A stretch of DNA of 64,000 bases from Anaerocolumna sedimenticola (GCF_009931695.1 NZ_CP048000.1:673501-737500), one strand, 5' to 3'. Shown: positions 17,569-27,898, numbered from the stretch's first letter. Notes: a model not told the origin generated them from the letters alone. Program-made: numbers and translations.

Positions 17569-17892
17569 TTAATTGCTTTGTTTCCGATATTCATTGGGAG
17601 AACAACCATATAATTTGGAAAATGCCCTTGTAAAAGCTTCATTGGATGAAAACCCATATTGAACCGCTATGTCTAAGATTCGTTTATTCGTATTCATTAA
17701 TTGACTTACTGCCAATGCAAGCTTACGTTGCTGAACATATTCCTTAAATGATATTCCCACAGCTTCGTGGAATTTGGAAGAACAATAATAAGAAGAATAA
17801 CCCACATATTTCGCCATCGCTTCCAATGTAGGAGTCTCTTCTATATTATTCTCTACCCAATCAATCATAGTTTCAATTGTTTTAACCGACAA
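17569..17892 (-). CDS. Stand-alone AraC-family DNA-binding protein
   Basis: A 107-residue protein consisting only of the two-HTH AraC DNA-binding domain, like SoxS/MarA. The first HTH includes LEAMAKYVGYSSYYCSSKFHEAVG and the second ILDIAVQYGFSSNEAFTRAFSKLYG, followed by the conserved SPNEYRK. It has no effector domain, so its activity would be set by its own level. The start is a TTG at 17892 with AAGGAGT 8 bases upstream; no ATG is near. Its target genes are not evident; a GNAT gene lies upstream and map lies downstream. Confidence 0.9.
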   Translation of the reverse strand: MSVKTIETMIDWVENNIEETPTLEAMAKYVGYSSYYCSSKFHEAVGISFKEYVQQRKLALAVSQLMNTNKRILDIAVQYGFSSNEAFTRAFSKLYGCSPNEYRKQSN

Positions 17893-17987
17893 TGCTAATC
17901 ACTCCTTCTTTTGAGAGTAACATAGAAACTTATATCATACTTGATATTTGTTGCAATTTATATATCTCAAATAAGACTAAATCAGAG

Positions 17988-18452
17988 TCATTCCCTTAAT
18001 TTCATCATTAATTGTTCTGTTATGCCCTCTCTGTATAAGCCGGGTATAACACCTACTTCAATATATCCGATTGATTCATACAACCTTTTGGCATCAGGAT
18101 TAAAATCAGCAACTACTAAAAATACTTTCGAACAGGTTTTAAAGCAATAATCCTCAAAAAATATCAATAATTGTTTTCCAATACCCTGTCCTCGGCTTTC
18201 TTCATTAACTGCAATAACATGTAAATATGGAAATGAGTGAAATATTCCATTCATAATAAACCATATAAAGCCCAGGCATTTCTTATTTTTATCTACTGCA
18301 ATAAAAATTTCATCTTTTTCGAATCCCTCTTCCAGCGCTTTTCTAGTAAATTCTTTATCAGAAAAATATTTATCTCCTAATTCAGAATGATCCAGTGCCT
18401 CTTCGCAACCCTCTAAGTAATCTAAACTGCCCTTAATAATTTCAATTTCCAT
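17988..18452 (-). CDS. GNAT family N-acetyltransferase
   Basis: A 154-residue acetyl-CoA-dependent acetyltransferase. The acetyl-CoA pyrophosphate loop RGQGIGKQL follows strand LHVIAVNEES; the C-terminal half shows NPDAKRLYESIGYIEVGVIPG, typical of the fold. The substrate is unknown. The ATG at 18452 was chosen with a GTGAGG ribosome-binding site; the GTG at 18464 overlaps that site and is unlikely to be the start. Confidence 0.85.
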   Translation of the reverse strand: MEIEIIKGSLDYLEGCEEALDHSELGDKYFSDKEFTRKALEEGFEKDEIFIAVDKNKKCLGFIWFIMNGIFHSFPYLHVIAVNEESRGQGIGKQLLIFFEDYCFKTCSKVFLVVADFNPDAKRLYESIGYIEVGVIPGLYREGITEQLMMKLRE

Positions 18453-18464
18453 ACAGCACCTCAC

Positions 18465-18823
18465 TTAATAAAGATTTTAGTTTTCCTTTCTGTTATTGAT
18501 TTTAAGATTAAATTAGTTATAAAATATCAAGCTAAAAGAAGCAGATATTTTATATCATTTGTAATTTCGTAATCATCTATCATTATCTTATATTTTGATA
18601 TATTTTACAATATATAACACTTATTCTTGGATACCTGACTAATAATTTTATGAATCTGAACTATTAAAAAAGTGCCCTACACCAACTATTTCAGCCACTG
18701 CAGGACACCCTATCTTTTTCTGTATATTTTTCTATATCTCTTAACCATATATCACTTTATTACTGATACTTTTTATTTATTAATTTCCTGCTTTATTGCC
18801 TTGGTCGTAAGCCGACCAGGCAT
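18465..18823. other. Intergenic region with two hairpins
   Basis: 359 bp, AT-rich. A GCCT-GGTCG / CGACC-AGGC hairpin at 18798-18821 directly follows the prfA stop codon on the minus strand but lacks a clear T-run. A second imperfect hairpin (GTGCCCTACA with TGCAGGACAC) lies at 18672-18712 and is followed by a T-rich stretch on the plus strand. No gene is seen. Confidence 0.5.
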
Positions 18824-19897
18824 TTACTCTTGCTGCATATTTGCCAGTTTTGCGGCCTGGTCGGCTGCAATCAGGCTGTCAATCACTTCATCCATGTCAC
18901 CGTCTAAAATTGCATCAAGTCTGTGAAGGGTTAATTTAATTCTATGATCCGTCACACGTCCCTGAGGGAAATTATAGGTACGGATTTTTTCAGAACGGTC
19001 GCCGGTTCCTACCTGGCTTTTTCTTGCTTCTGCTTCTGCATTATGTGCTTTCTCTAATTCCAATTCATATAATTTGGAACGTAAAACCTTTAATGCCTTA
19101 TCCCTGTTCTTTAACTGGGATTTTTCATCCTGACAGGAGATTACGATACCTGTAGGTATATGGGTAAGCCGCACCGCAGAGTCAGTTGTATTAACGCACT
19201 GACCACCGTTACCGGAGGAACGGAATACATCAAATTTACAATCATTTAAATCCAGTTCTACGTCAACTTCTTCCGCTTCCGGCATGATAGCAACCGTAGA
19301 AGTAGAGGTATGAATTCGCCCGCCGGATTCAGTTACCGGAATACGCTGTACACGGTGAACACCGCTTTCGTATTTCATTTTGGAATAAACACCTTTACCG
19401 TTTATCATAAAAACAACTTCCTTGAATCCGCCTAAACCGTTTTCATTTAAGTTCATCATATCGATCTTCCAGCGTTGTCTTTCTGCATATTTTGTATACA
19501 TACGGAATAACTCGGCTGCAAATAACGCCGCTTCGTCACCGCCGGCACCGCCCCTGATTTCCACAATTACATTCTTTTCATCGTTAGGGTCTTTGGGTAA
19601 TAAAAGAATCTTAAGCTGTTCTTCAATTACGGTAAGATTCTGTTTGCATTCATTTAATTCTTCTTTCGCCAGTTCCCGCATTTCTTCATCGCTTTCTTCT
19701 TCAAGCATGGCTAAACTGTCTTCAATACGTGCTTTTGTTGCTTTATATTCTTTATATTTTTCAACAATATCCGTTAAATCATTTTGTTCTTTCATGAGTT
19801 TACGGAATCTGTTTTGATCATTTACTACACCTGGATCATTTAATTCATCCACTAACTCCTGATATCTTATTAAAAGATCCTCTAATTTATCAAACAT
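18824..19897 (-). CDS. prfA: Peptide chain release factor 1
   Basis: Reads UAA and UAG in the ribosomal A site and triggers peptide release. The 357-residue length is standard. It shows the codon-recognition region [18 protein letters not shown] (P-x-T type loop: PVT) and the GGQ loop [17 protein letters not shown], whose Gln is methylated by PrmC. The start was placed at the ATG at 19897 because GGAGG is 8 bases upstream and the sequence MFDKLEDLL matches RF1 N-termini. prmC lies just upstream in the same direction, the common pairing. Confidence 0.97.
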   Translation of the reverse strand: MFDKLEDLLIRYQELVDELNDPGVVNDQNRFRKLMKEQNDLTDIVEKYKEYKATKARIEDSLAMLEEESDEEMRELAKEELNECKQNLTVIEEQLKILLLPKDPNDEKNVIVEIRGGAGGDEAALFAAELFRMYTKYAERQRWKIDMMNLNENGLGGFKEVVFMINGKGVYSKMKYESGVHRVQRIPVTESGGRIHTSTSTVAIMPEAEEVDVELDLNDCKFDVFRSSGNGGQCVNTTDSAVRLTHIPTGIVISCQDEKSQLKNRDKALKVLRSKLYELELEKAHNAEAEARKSQVGTGDRSEKIRTYNFPQGRVTDHRIKLTLHRLDAILDGDMDEVIDSLIAADQAAKLANMQQE

Positions 19898-20039
19898 TTC
19901 ATAGTCCTCCATTCAAATTACACATACTGTTTTTCATTTTATTTATACCAGGAAGATTCACAATAGGCGAGTGTTCCAGTTTTTATATAATACCGTCAAT
20001 AAATAAGTGAATTCTCCCAAATCATTTTATGATACGCAG

Positions 20040-20891
20040 CTAAGTGAAGGGCTCCTGGGTTTTTTTTAATCGGCCGCTTATAACACGGTTAAGTCCTGCC
20101 AAATCTTTTTTTACTTTAATTTCCGTAATTCCCGCCTCCCGTAATAATTCACTGACAGCATCTGCCTGGTTATATCCTATTTCAAAAAAAACATAACCAT
20201 CCGGCTTTAAATACAAATTAATGTCGTGAATTATATTTTTATAAAAATACAGACCGTCTGTACTTCCATCTAAAGCCAAAACCGGCTCATGATCCTTAAC
20301 TTCCTCCATCAGCACAGCAATATCCTGGGTAGGTATATAAGGTGGATTTGATATTATTATATCATATTTTCCCCTTACCTGTGTATATATATCACTTTCT
20401 ATAAAAGTCACATCTGCCTGTAACTTACCTGCATTTTCTCTGGCTATCTCTAATGCTTTTGGTGAGATATCAACGCCTACCCCACTTTTTATATTCCCCA
20501 ACTTTGATAAACTGATAATAATACAACCGGAACCGGTACATAAATCTAATATATCTTTTCCTCCGGATACCTTTAGAACTTCTTCAACCAGTATCTCCGT
20601 ATCCTGTCTGGGAATCAATACATCCTCCGTAACACGGAATTTAAGACCCATAAACTCCTGTTCTCCGGTAATGTATTGTAATGGAATGTGCTTACTGCGC
20701 TTTTGAATTAATTCAAGATAAAAATTGAGTTGTTCCTCAGTAATTTCCTTTTGGGAATGCATAATAAACTGGGTTCTGTTAACTTGAAAATAATAGGACA
20801 ATAAATACCAGGCATCTAAATCCCAATCCGTTATCCCTTTTTCCTTAAGCACGGCCCTTCCCTGATTTAATGCATTCTCTAATGTTATCAT
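20040..20891 (-). CDS. prmC: Release-factor glutamine methyltransferase
   Basis: Methylates the Gln of the GGQ motif in RF1 and RF2. 283 residues, with an N-terminal helical domain (1-80), an AdoMet motif ILDLCTGSGCIIISL (about 114-128) and the glutamine-binding NPPY at 182-185. It lies 142 bp upstream of its substrate gene prfA and downstream of the DUF1385 gene, all on the minus strand, a standard clostridial order (rho-rpmE-DUF1385-prmC-prfA). Confidence 0.96.
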   Translation of the reverse strand: MITLENALNQGRAVLKEKGITDWDLDAWYLLSYYFQVNRTQFIMHSQKEITEEQLNFYLELIQKRSKHIPLQYITGEQEFMGLKFRVTEDVLIPRQDTEILVEEVLKVSGGKDILDLCTGSGCIIISLSKLGNIKSGVGVDISPKALEIARENAGKLQADVTFIESDIYTQVRGKYDIIISNPPYIPTQDIAVLMEEVKDHEPVLALDGSTDGLYFYKNIIHDINLYLKPDGYVFFEIGYNQADAVSELLREAGITEIKVKKDLAGLNRVISGRLKKTQEPFT

Positions 20892-20989
20892 AATATCATC
20901 CTTACATAATTACATACTAATTATTATTAAGTATATTTAATACTAAAATTTCTTATTCAATACCATAATTAAAATTGACCTTTACCAGA

Positions 20990-22339
20990 TTAATCCTCTT
21001 CCTCTTTACTCACAAGATAACGGTCCAAAGCCCTTAAAATTTCATCCTCTTCCTCTTCAAAAGCCGGATGAATCGGTGCTTTTATTGCTTTTTGAGCAGT
21101 AACTGCTGTTTCTTCCACTGCTTGTTTTATTTCTTTATCCAATGACGTTTCTTTTGTCTTTGATGAATCAGCGGCATTGATTTTCTTTTTATCAGCCTTA
21201 TCTGATTTCAAATCATTTTCTTCGATACTATTCCTTTTACTGCTTTGATTGTTGCTCTGATTATTCTTTTTCTTATTTATGTCACTATTAACAGTTTTAT
21301 TCTGCTTTTTGCTTGAAGGAACTTTATTCTGTTTGTTATCTTGGGTTTTATTATTCTGACTATGATTCTTCCCTGAATTTTTCTTAATATTAGTTTCATC
21401 TTTCTCTTCACTTGCTGAACCCATACCTAAGAATTCTCTCCAGTCAAATACCGCTTCTACCGACTGGATTGCCACTTCTATCATAGCATCATCCGGTTCT
21501 CTGGTAGTGAGACCCTGCAGCCACATACCCGGTTTACTTAAGATATTTACAATTTTTGAATCGCTCTTGCCCGCGAAACGAATAAATTCATATGATACCC
21601 CTGCAATAATCGGAATTAATAATACTCTTATTAAGTAACGCAGCCATTCCTGTTCCACACGGATAAATATAAAAAATATAATACTTACAAACATTACGAT
21701 AAACATAAAACTGGTACCGCATCTTTTATGCTCTTTTGACTGCCGTTTTACATTTTTTACAGTAAGTTCAAACCCGTGTTCCAAACAATTTATGGTTTTA
21801 TGCTCCGCACCATGATACATAAACATTCGTTTAATATCTTTCATCTGGGATATTGCCGCAATATAAGCTATAAATATTAGAATACGGATAATTCCCTCGA
21901 CGATAGCTATTACAGTTTCAGATTCAATCATAGTACCTAATAAATTGGCAGCAAAGGCAGGCAGTACAATAAAAATACCAACGGCTAATAATATCGCTAT
22001 AAAAAAAGTAATTCCCATAATGACACTTTCGGCTTTTTCCTTAAAAATCTTTGAAAAAGCTTGGTCCATTTTACTTGGTTTAACTTCCTCTTCTTCTTCA
22101 AAAAAACTAGCTGAAAAAGTTAATGTTCTGGTACCTATAATCATAGATTCAGCAAATGCTAACATCCCACGAAAAATAGGGAATTTAAATATTTTATACT
22201 TTTCTGCAGCGCTAATGAATGTATTTTTTTCTACAACAATTTCATTATTTGGTTTTCTTACAGCTACGGCGTACTGTTCTTTATTTTTCATCATTACGCC
22301 TTCAATAACAGCCTGTCCACCAACTCCTGATGGTTTCAT
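20990..22339 (-). CDS. DUF1385 membrane protein (YqhQ-like) with disordered C-terminal tail
   Basis: A 449-residue membrane protein of unknown function. The N-terminus has the family signature KPSGVGGQAVIEGVMM. Hydrophobic segments lie at about 110-135, 147-170, 210-230 and 236-255, and HGAEHKTINCLEHG with conserved His/Glu sits between the second and third. From about residue 315 to 420 the protein becomes a Lys/Asn/Ser/Gln-rich low-complexity tail not usual in the family, and it ends in an acidic stretch. The ATG at 22339 was preferred over the GTG at 22348, which is too near GAGAGG. The position upstream of prmC-prfA is conserved in clostridia. Confidence 0.88.
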   Translation of the reverse strand: MKPSGVGGQAVIEGVMMKNKEQYAVAVRKPNNEIVVEKNTFISAAEKYKIFKFPIFRGMLAFAESMIIGTRTLTFSASFFEEEEEVKPSKMDQAFSKIFKEKAESVIMGITFFIAILLAVGIFIVLPAFAANLLGTMIESETVIAIVEGIIRILIFIAYIAAISQMKDIKRMFMYHGAEHKTINCLEHGFELTVKNVKRQSKEHKRCGTSFMFIVMFVSIIFFIFIRVEQEWLRYLIRVLLIPIIAGVSYEFIRFAGKSDSKIVNILSKPGMWLQGLTTREPDDAMIEVAIQSVEAVFDWREFLGMGSASEEKDETNIKKNSGKNHSQNNKTQDNKQNKVPSSKKQNKTVNSDINKKKNNQSNNQSSKRNSIEENDLKSDKADKKKINAADSSKTKETSLDKEIKQAVEETAVTAQKAIKAPIHPAFEEEEDEILRALDRYLVSKEEED

Positions 22340-22465
22340 ATACTGCACATCCTCTCTTTATTCTGCAGCGGAAAGAACTGCAAAATACCATAAATGATTC
22401 ATGGTTTCCCTTAATTTGTACCTAATATATTAAAAGCAAGTTAATTTTGCATATTCCTGAAATTT

Positions 22466-22505
22466 AAAAATAGGTTGAGATTCTGAAACCTCAACCTGAT
22501 TTTTA
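22466..22505 (-). terminator. Intrinsic terminator after rpmE
   Basis: AGGTTGAG (22472-22479) pairs with CTCAACCT (22490-22497). On the minus strand the stem is followed by ATTTTTAA, 25 bases or so beyond the rpmE stop. Confidence 0.8.
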
Positions 22506-22527
22506 ACATGGATATGTTACCGTTTTT

Positions 22528-22737
22528 CTATTTTTCGTTATTAAGGCCATATCTACGATTGAACTTATCAATAGCTCCACGTGCTGCAGCTGCTTTCTGC
22601 TGTCCAGTGTAAAATGAATGGCACTTAGAACAAATTTCTACGTGGATATCATTCTTTGTTGAACCAGTAACGAACTCGTTACCACAGTTACAAACAACTT
22701 TTGCCTGGTAATATTTAGGATGGATTCCCTCTTTCAT
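22528..22737 (-). CDS. rpmE: 50S ribosomal protein L31 (zinc-binding form)
   Basis: 69 residues. The CNC pair at 16-18 with the CSKC pair at 36-39 marks the zinc-containing type, as opposed to the Cys-less paralog used under zinc limitation. The ATG at 22737 follows AGAGGTG. It lies downstream of rho and has its own terminator. Confidence 0.96.
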   Translation of the reverse strand: MKEGIHPKYYQAKVVCNCGNEFVTGSTKNDIHVEICSKCHSFYTGQQKAAAARGAIDKFNRRYGLNNEK

Positions 22738-22852
22738 GATTTCACCTCTTCACAATCTAACTTAAAATTTTAAAAGTTGACCGAATGTCAAACTATTATC
22801 ATCTTATAAACAGCTTTTTAATTATAGCATAGGTTCCAATCTATTGCAATAC

Positions 22853-24493
22853 CTAAAAAACAATTTTGGTTTTTTTGATAGTCTCAATAAATTCATTATT
22901 GGTTTTTGTTTTTATAAACATATCTATAATTCTTTCAACGGCATCATCTGATTTCATACTGTTAAATGCTTTCCTCATTAAGAAAGTAGCTTCTAATTCG
23001 GATTGGTTTAATAATAAATCATCTCTACGGGTACTGGATTTGGTTAAATCGATAGCCGGGAAAATTCTTTTCTCAGATAAATTACGGTCAAGAACCAACT
23101 CCATATTACCGGTTCCTTTAAATTCTTCAAATACCACATCATCCATTCTGCTGCCCGTATCTACTAATGCTGTTGCCAGTATGGTTAAACTGCCGCCCTC
23201 TCTCATGTTTCTCGCTGCGCCGAAAAAGCGTTTCGGCATGTATAGAGCTGCCGGATCAAGACCGCCGGATAAGGTTCTGCCGCTGGCTTGTACCGTTAAA
23301 TTATAAGCTCTTGCCAATCTTGTGATACTATCTAATAATACAACGACGTCCTTTTTATGTTCAACAAGGCGTTTTGCACGCTCAATTACCATTTCGGAAA
23401 CTCGTTTATGATTATCCGGTAATTCATCAAAAGTTGAGTAGATAACCTCAACATTTTTACCTTCTATGGATTCTTTAATATCGGTTACTTCTTCCGGACG
23501 TTCATCAATAAGCAGAATAATTAGGCTGATTCCCGGATGATTTTTTGTGATTGCTTTGGCAATCTGTTTTAAAAGAGTTGTTTTACCTGCTTTGGGCTGA
23601 GAAACAATCATTCCTCTTTGGCCCTTACCAATTGGGGAAATTAAATCGACCATACGCATAGAAACGTTCGTACCCGGTGTTTCCAAATGAATTCTTTCAT
23701 TAGGGAAAATCGGGGTTAAATCTTCAAATCTTTTGCGGCGCTGTGCTTCGGAAGGATGAAAACCATTTACACTCTTTACATACAAAAGTGCACTGAATTT
23801 TTCTCCCTGATTACGAATTCTGGTATTGCCTGCTACAATATCGCCCGTTTTTAAACCAAACCTGCGGATTTGAGCCGGTGAAACGTAAACATCATTCTCC
23901 CCGGGGAGATAATTATCACATCGTATAAAACCATATCCATCCGGCATAACTTCCAGAATTCCCTCTTTGGTTTCTCCGCTGTCTAACTGTTCAGATTCCG
24001 AAGTGGACATAATTTTTTTAGTATCGGAATCCTGAGATACACTACTATTTTTTCTCGTATCGGAATCCTGGGATACATTATTATTTTTTCTCGTATCGGA
24101 ATCCTGGGATACATTATTATTTTTTCTCGTATCGGAATCCTGCTGAGAATTGATTATTCTTTTGATATCCTGATCTGCCTGACTTGAATTCCTTTTTAAG
24201 TCTGCCTCATGTTTATCTGTGATATTTCTTTTTGGTTCTGCCTGTTTCGCAATACCTGATTTTCTTTTTTCCGTTTCTGTATTAATTTCTGCTTCCGCTG
24301 ATTCATTTGCTGTACTAAGATTTTCCTTTTCTCTGCCTGATTGTGAATCCACCGCATTTGCATCCGCTGAATTTGTTAATACCAAGGCATCAATCAGTTC
24401 CTGTTTTCTTAATGCAGTTATACTTTTAATACCTTTGTTTTTTGCCAATGCTCTAAGCTCTGCTAAGGACATTTCATTATACTGCGCTTCCAT
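22853..24493 (-). CDS. rho: Transcription termination factor Rho with repeat-rich insertion
   Basis: Hexameric RNA-dependent ATPase that ends transcription. Domain order: SAP-like Rho_N (about 5-40), a disordered Asn/Ser/Asp/Lys-rich insertion (about 45-172), the cold-shock RNA-binding domain (about 174-245, [21 protein letters not shown]), and the RecA-type motor with Walker A QPKAGKTT (about 299-306) and Walker [17 protein letters not shown]. At 546 residues it is about 130 longer than E. coli Rho. The insertion holds 3.5 copies of [12 protein letters not shown] at about 118-160, encoded by a 36-bp DNA repeat. The ATG at 24493 is preceded by a weak AAAGGAGTAAG-type site. rpmE follows 115 bp downstream. 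Confidence 0.96.
   Translation of the reverse strand: MEAQYNEMSLAELRALAKNKGIKSITALRKQELIDALVLTNSADANAVDSQSGREKENLSTANESAEAEINTETEKRKSGIAKQAEPKRNITDKHEADLKRNSSQADQDIKRIINSQQDSDTRKNNNVSQDSDTRKNNNVSQDSDTRKNSSVSQDSDTKKIMSTSESEQLDSGETKEGILEVMPDGYGFIRCDNYLPGENDVYVSPAQIRRFGLKTGDIVAGNTRIRNQGEKFSALLYVKSVNGFHPSEAQRRKRFEDLTPIFPNERIHLETPGTNVSMRMVDLISPIGKGQRGMIVSQPKAGKTTLLKQIAKAITKNHPGISLIILLIDERPEEVTDIKESIEGKNVEVIYSTFDELPDNHKRVSEMVIERAKRLVEHKKDVVVLLDSITRLARAYNLTVQASGRTLSGGLDPAALYMPKRFFGAARNMREGGSLTILATALVDTGSRMDDVVFEEFKGTGNMELVLDRNLSEKRIFPAIDLTKSSTRRDDLLLNQSELEATFLMRKAFNSMKSDDAVERIIDMFIKTKTNNEFIETIKKTKIVF
24021..24145. repeat. 36-bp in-frame tandem repeat inside rho
   Basis: Three full units (24021-24056, 24057-24092, 24093-24128) and a partial fourth, each beginning GTATCGGAATCCTG. 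The second and third units are identical and the first differs at a few positions, so the array expanded recently. Each unit encodes twelve residues. Confidence 0.9.
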
Positions 24494-24703
24494 GTAATCT
24501 TACTCCTTTACAAGTATAAAATTTTTCATTTCAATGGGGATGGATTTCGATATGATCTAGACAGTTCTTATGATTTTAGCACCCAAAATATACGTTCTCT
24601 ATATTATACACCTAATGTCCAAGAAAAAAAAGCTTTTTTTTAATCTTGTTTTATTTTATAGGGTTTTATATCCCTATTTAAAAAATGGGCGGCAGTTTTT
24701 TGC

Positions 24704-24732
24704 TTGATTTACCATTCTTTAAGTGATATGAT
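24704..24732 (+). promoter_or_regulatory. Sigma-A promoter of the malic enzyme operon
   Basis: TTGATT (24704-24709) and TATGAT (24727-24732), 17-base spacer, about 40 bp before the malic enzyme start. Confidence 0.75.
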
Positions 24733-24771
24733 ATTTTATTATAAAAATACGAAAGTAAGGTGGGACAGCAT

Positions 24772-25923
24772 ATGACTAACAGCGAAAAAGCTTTAATGCT
24801 GCATGAAGAATGGAATGGCAAAATTGAAACAACATCAAAATGTACGGTGAAATCAAGAGAAGATTTAGCCCTTGCCTATACACCCGGTGTAGCGGAACCT
24901 TGTAAAGTTATTGCAAAGGATAAAGAAGCAGCTTATAAATATACATTAAAAGCGAATACTGTTGCAGTAATATCGGATGGAAGCGCAGTATTAGGCCTAG
25001 GTAATATCGGTCCATACGCAGCAATGCCGGTTATGGAAGGGAAATCTGTTCTTTTTAAAGAATTCGGTGGTGTAAATGCATTTCCTATTTGCCTTGATAC
25101 CCAGGATACGGAAGAAATTATAAAAACCATAGTTAATATAGCTCCCGCTTTCGGTGGAATTAACCTGGAAGATATCTCAGCTCCCCGCTGCTTTGAGATT
25201 GAAGAACGATTGAAGGAACTTCTTACAATCCCTGTTTTTCATGATGACCAGCATGGTACGGCAATCGTTGTGCTGGCAGGTGTTATTAATGCTTTAAAAG
25301 TAACAGGTAAAAATAAGGAAACCTGCGAAGTTGTTGTAAACGGTGCCGGTTCTGCCGGAATTGCTATTACAAAACTTCTATATAATTATGGTTTTAAACA
25401 TATTACCCTTTGCGATAAAGTAGGTATCTTAACTAAAGCTACAGGCGGCTTAAACTGGATGCAAAAGCAAATGATGGAGATCACTAATTTAAGCGGAAAA
25501 GAGGGTTCTTTGGCCGATGCTTTAAAGGGTGCTGATATCTTCGTCGGTGTTTCCGCTCCTAATATTGTGACAACGGAAATGGTAGCTTCCATGAACAAGG
25601 ATTCCATCCTGTTTGCAATGGCTAACCCGGTACCTGAAATCATGCCGGATCTTGCAAAAGCAGCCGGTGCTAAGATTGTAGGTACCGGACGTTCTGATTT
25701 CCCTAACCAGGTTAATAATGTGGTTGCTTTTCCGGGAATATTTAAAGGAGCCTTAGAGGGCAGGGCAAAACAGATTACGGAGGAAATGAAATTGGCTGCA
25801 GCGCTTGCTATCGCCGGTTTAGTTTCGGAGGAAGAATTAAATGAAGATTATATTATGCCGCAACCGTTTGATCCACGTGTATGTGAAGCGGTAAGCAACG
25901 CAGTAAAATCTCATATTCTATAA
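24772..25923 (+). CDS. NAD-dependent malic enzyme (short bacterial type)
   Basis: Oxidatively decarboxylates malate to pyruvate. 383 residues, the short form without a phosphotransacetylase extension. Marks: AYTPGVAEPC, the conserved LGLGNIGPYAAMPVMEGK, metal-site acidic residues around NLEDISAPRCFEIEERL and HDDQHGTAIVVLAG, and the dinucleotide loop VNGAGSAGIAI. The start is the ATG at 24772 with AAGGTGG about 8 bases upstream; the GTG at 24760 lies inside that site. The radical SAM gene begins 4 bp after the stop, so they form an operon. Confidence 0.95.
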   Translation: MTNSEKALMLHEEWNGKIETTSKCTVKSREDLALAYTPGVAEPCKVIAKDKEAAYKYTLKANTVAVISDGSAVLGLGNIGPYAAMPVMEGKSVLFKEFGGVNAFPICLDTQDTEEIIKTIVNIAPAFGGINLEDISAPRCFEIEERLKELLTIPVFHDDQHGTAIVVLAGVINALKVTGKNKETCEVVVNGAGSAGIAITKLLYNYGFKHITLCDKVGILTKATGGLNWMQKQMMEITNLSGKEGSLADALKGADIFVGVSAPNIVTTEMVASMNKDSILFAMANPVPEIMPDLAKAAGAKIVGTGRSDFPNQVNNVVAFPGIFKGALEGRAKQITEEMKLAAALAIAGLVSEEELNEDYIMPQPFDPRVCEAVSNAVKSHIL

Positions 25924-25927
25924 TACG

Positions 25928-26953
25928 ATGAAGAACTTTCAAACTACTTTTTGGGGCGATAAGCGTTATTATTCCCTTGATTACTATTTAAAACAAAAAT
26001 TCGGACGGAAAATATATAAATTATCCTTAAATGGTGGTATGACCTGCCCTAACCGGGACGGAACAATTGATACCAGAGGATGTATTTTCTGCAGCTTGGG
26101 TGGCTCCGGCGACTTTTCAGCCTCTTCCTTGTTATCCATCACCGATCAGATAAAGGAAGCCAAAAAAATGGTAGATGGAAAGTTAAACAAGGATGCTTCC
26201 ATAAAAACCTCACATAAGAGTACGGCAGACGAAAAACTTGGAAACGGGCAATACATCGCTTATTTTCAGGCCTATACCAATACTTATGGGGATCTTGATA
26301 CACTGCGCAGTTTATTTACGGAAGCCATCAATAATCCGGATATTGTTGCATTATCCATTGCTACAAGGCCAGACTGTCTTGGACAAGATGTCATTTCATT
26401 ACTTAGGGAATTAAATGATATTAAACCTGTATGGATTGAATTAGGACTTCAGACCTGCCATGAGTCCACTGCTGCTTTTATCAGGAGAGGTTATCCTCTG
26501 AAGGTTTTTGAAAATGCGGTTAAACAGCTTCAGGAAAACGGATTGACAATTATAGTACATGTAATCATTGGACTCCCGGGAGAAAGTGTATCTGATATGT
26601 TAGAGTCAGTCAGATATGTATCAGCTTTCCCTATACAAGGTATTAAACTTCAATTATTGCATATACTGAAAAATACTGATTTGTCAAAATACTCTTTCCC
26701 TGTTCTGACCCTTGAAGAATATATTGATATTATTATAAAATGCCTGGAAATTCTTCCGAAGAATATAGTAATCCATAGAATTACGGGAGATGGCCCTAAA
26801 AAATTATTATTAGCGCCTTTATGGAGCGGCAATAAAAAGTTAGTGTTAAACCGTATCAATCAGGAGTTGAAAACCAGAGATACCTGGCAGGGCAAAAAGA
26901 TTCCATTGCAGCAGACTTGTGATATGCAACGAGTAAAATATGACAGTAAATAA
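25928..26953 (+). CDS. Radical SAM protein, TIGR01212 (YtqA) family
   Basis: A 341-residue radical SAM protein. The [4Fe-4S] cysteines are in an extended motif, C40-x11-C52-x2-C55 (CPNRDGTIDTRGCIFC), typical of the TIGR01212/YtqA and Elp3-like group rather than CxxxCxxC. Also visible are YFQAYTNTYG, ATRPDCL and ELGLQTCHE. A Lys-rich insertion at about 78-108 is slightly longer than usual. The family is thought to act on tRNA or a related substrate, but no reaction is assigned here. It starts 4 bp after the malic enzyme gene. Confidence 0.88.
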   Translation: MKNFQTTFWGDKRYYSLDYYLKQKFGRKIYKLSLNGGMTCPNRDGTIDTRGCIFCSLGGSGDFSASSLLSITDQIKEAKKMVDGKLNKDASIKTSHKSTADEKLGNGQYIAYFQAYTNTYGDLDTLRSLFTEAINNPDIVALSIATRPDCLGQDVISLLRELNDIKPVWIELGLQTCHESTAAFIRRGYPLKVFENAVKQLQENGLTIIVHVIIGLPGESVSDMLESVRYVSAFPIQGIKLQLLHILKNTDLSKYSFPVLTLEEYIDIIIKCLEILPKNIVIHRITGDGPKKLLLAPLWSGNKKLVLNRINQELKTRDTWQGKKIPLQQTCDMQRVKYDSK

Positions 26954-27038
26954 ACTCATTAACCATGATAGTATTATTAATTCTTATCATTTAGAATTAC
27001 ACCAGATAAGTAATTGATTTTAGGAAAGGAGCTGCCAT

Positions 27039-27566
27039 ATGCAATCAGATGCTTTTACATTGTATAAATTAATTATTTTGTTTTTATTGGACAAGGTGGA
27101 TTTTCCGTTAACAAATGCTCAGATATCTAATTTTATCTTAGAAAAAGATTATACAAATTACTTTAATATCCAGCAGTCCATAGCAGAATTATTAGAAGCA
27201 GAGTTTGTTACCGTAGAAACCGTTGGACATAGCTCTCATTATAGAATTACCGACTCCGGAAGAGAAACCTTATCTTTCTTTGGTAACATGATATCTTCGG
27301 CGATTCAATCAGATATTTTAGATTATTTAAGAAAAAATAAATATACATTGCGGGATGAGGTATCTACTCTTTCTGAATTTTATGAGGCCAAGAAAGGGGA
27401 ATATATGGTACATTTAAGGGTTGTTGAAAAGGAAGACTCCATCATAGACCTCACAATTGCCGTTCCCACCAAAGAGGACGCGTCCAAAATATGTGATAAT
27501 TGGCGAACCCGTAGTCAGCAGGTTTATGCTTATGTTTTAAGTAACTTATTAAAAGAAGATGATTAA
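27039..27566 (+). CDS. DUF4364 winged-helix-like protein
   Basis: A 175-residue protein of the DUF4364 family, common in clostridia. The first 80 residues look like a winged helix (LTNAQISNFILEKDYTNYFNIQQSIAELLE), followed by a C-terminal beta-rich domain. It may be a DNA-binding regulator; that is inference. The ATG at 27039 follows AAAGGAG. It follows the radical SAM gene by 85 bp in the same direction and is followed by a family-A element. Confidence 0.8.
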   Translation: MQSDAFTLYKLIILFLLDKVDFPLTNAQISNFILEKDYTNYFNIQQSIAELLEAEFVTVETVGHSSHYRITDSGRETLSFFGNMISSAIQSDILDYLRKNKYTLRDEVSTLSEFYEAKKGEYMVHLRVVEKEDSIIDLTIAVPTKEDASKICDNWRTRSQQVYAYVLSNLLKEDD

Positions 27567-27651
27567 ATTCCCGTAATAAGTGCTTGAAATGAGATAATAA
27601 TTTTTCATTCCCAACATTTTATTATTTAGGCTGAATCAATAATTTATAAAA

Positions 27652-27851
27652 GGGGCTGTTGCAAAATTCAAAATATAACTTACTTGTGGGAGAATAATGC
27701 TTTATATTTCGCAGATATTTTGTTGAAAGTATGTGCGAATGGCTCCAAGAAAGAGAATGGAGCCGTTTATTCGCGCGACTTGAAACAAAATGGGGGAAAT
27801 ATAAAGCATATTCTAGACACAAGTTTAGTAAATTGACTATTTTGCAACAAC
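27652..27851. repeat. Family A inverted-repeat element, copy 4 (long form)
   Basis: About 200 bp with GGGGCTGTTGCAAAAT and the complementary ATTTTGCAACAACCAC at the ends. The interior has a second palindrome (GCGAATGGCTCCA with TGGAGCCGTTTATTCGC) and shares TTTATATTTCGCAGAT with the copy at 42799. It lies between the convergent ends of DUF4364 and engB. Confidence 0.75.
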
Positions 27852-27898
27852 CACTTTTTAATATCATATTCTTTTAATAGACATTAGTTATTATTCTA

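Noticed and set aside
22866-23306. 146-codon open frame antisense to rho
   Set aside because: It is a frame shadow of the conserved rho motor domain with no upstream signals.
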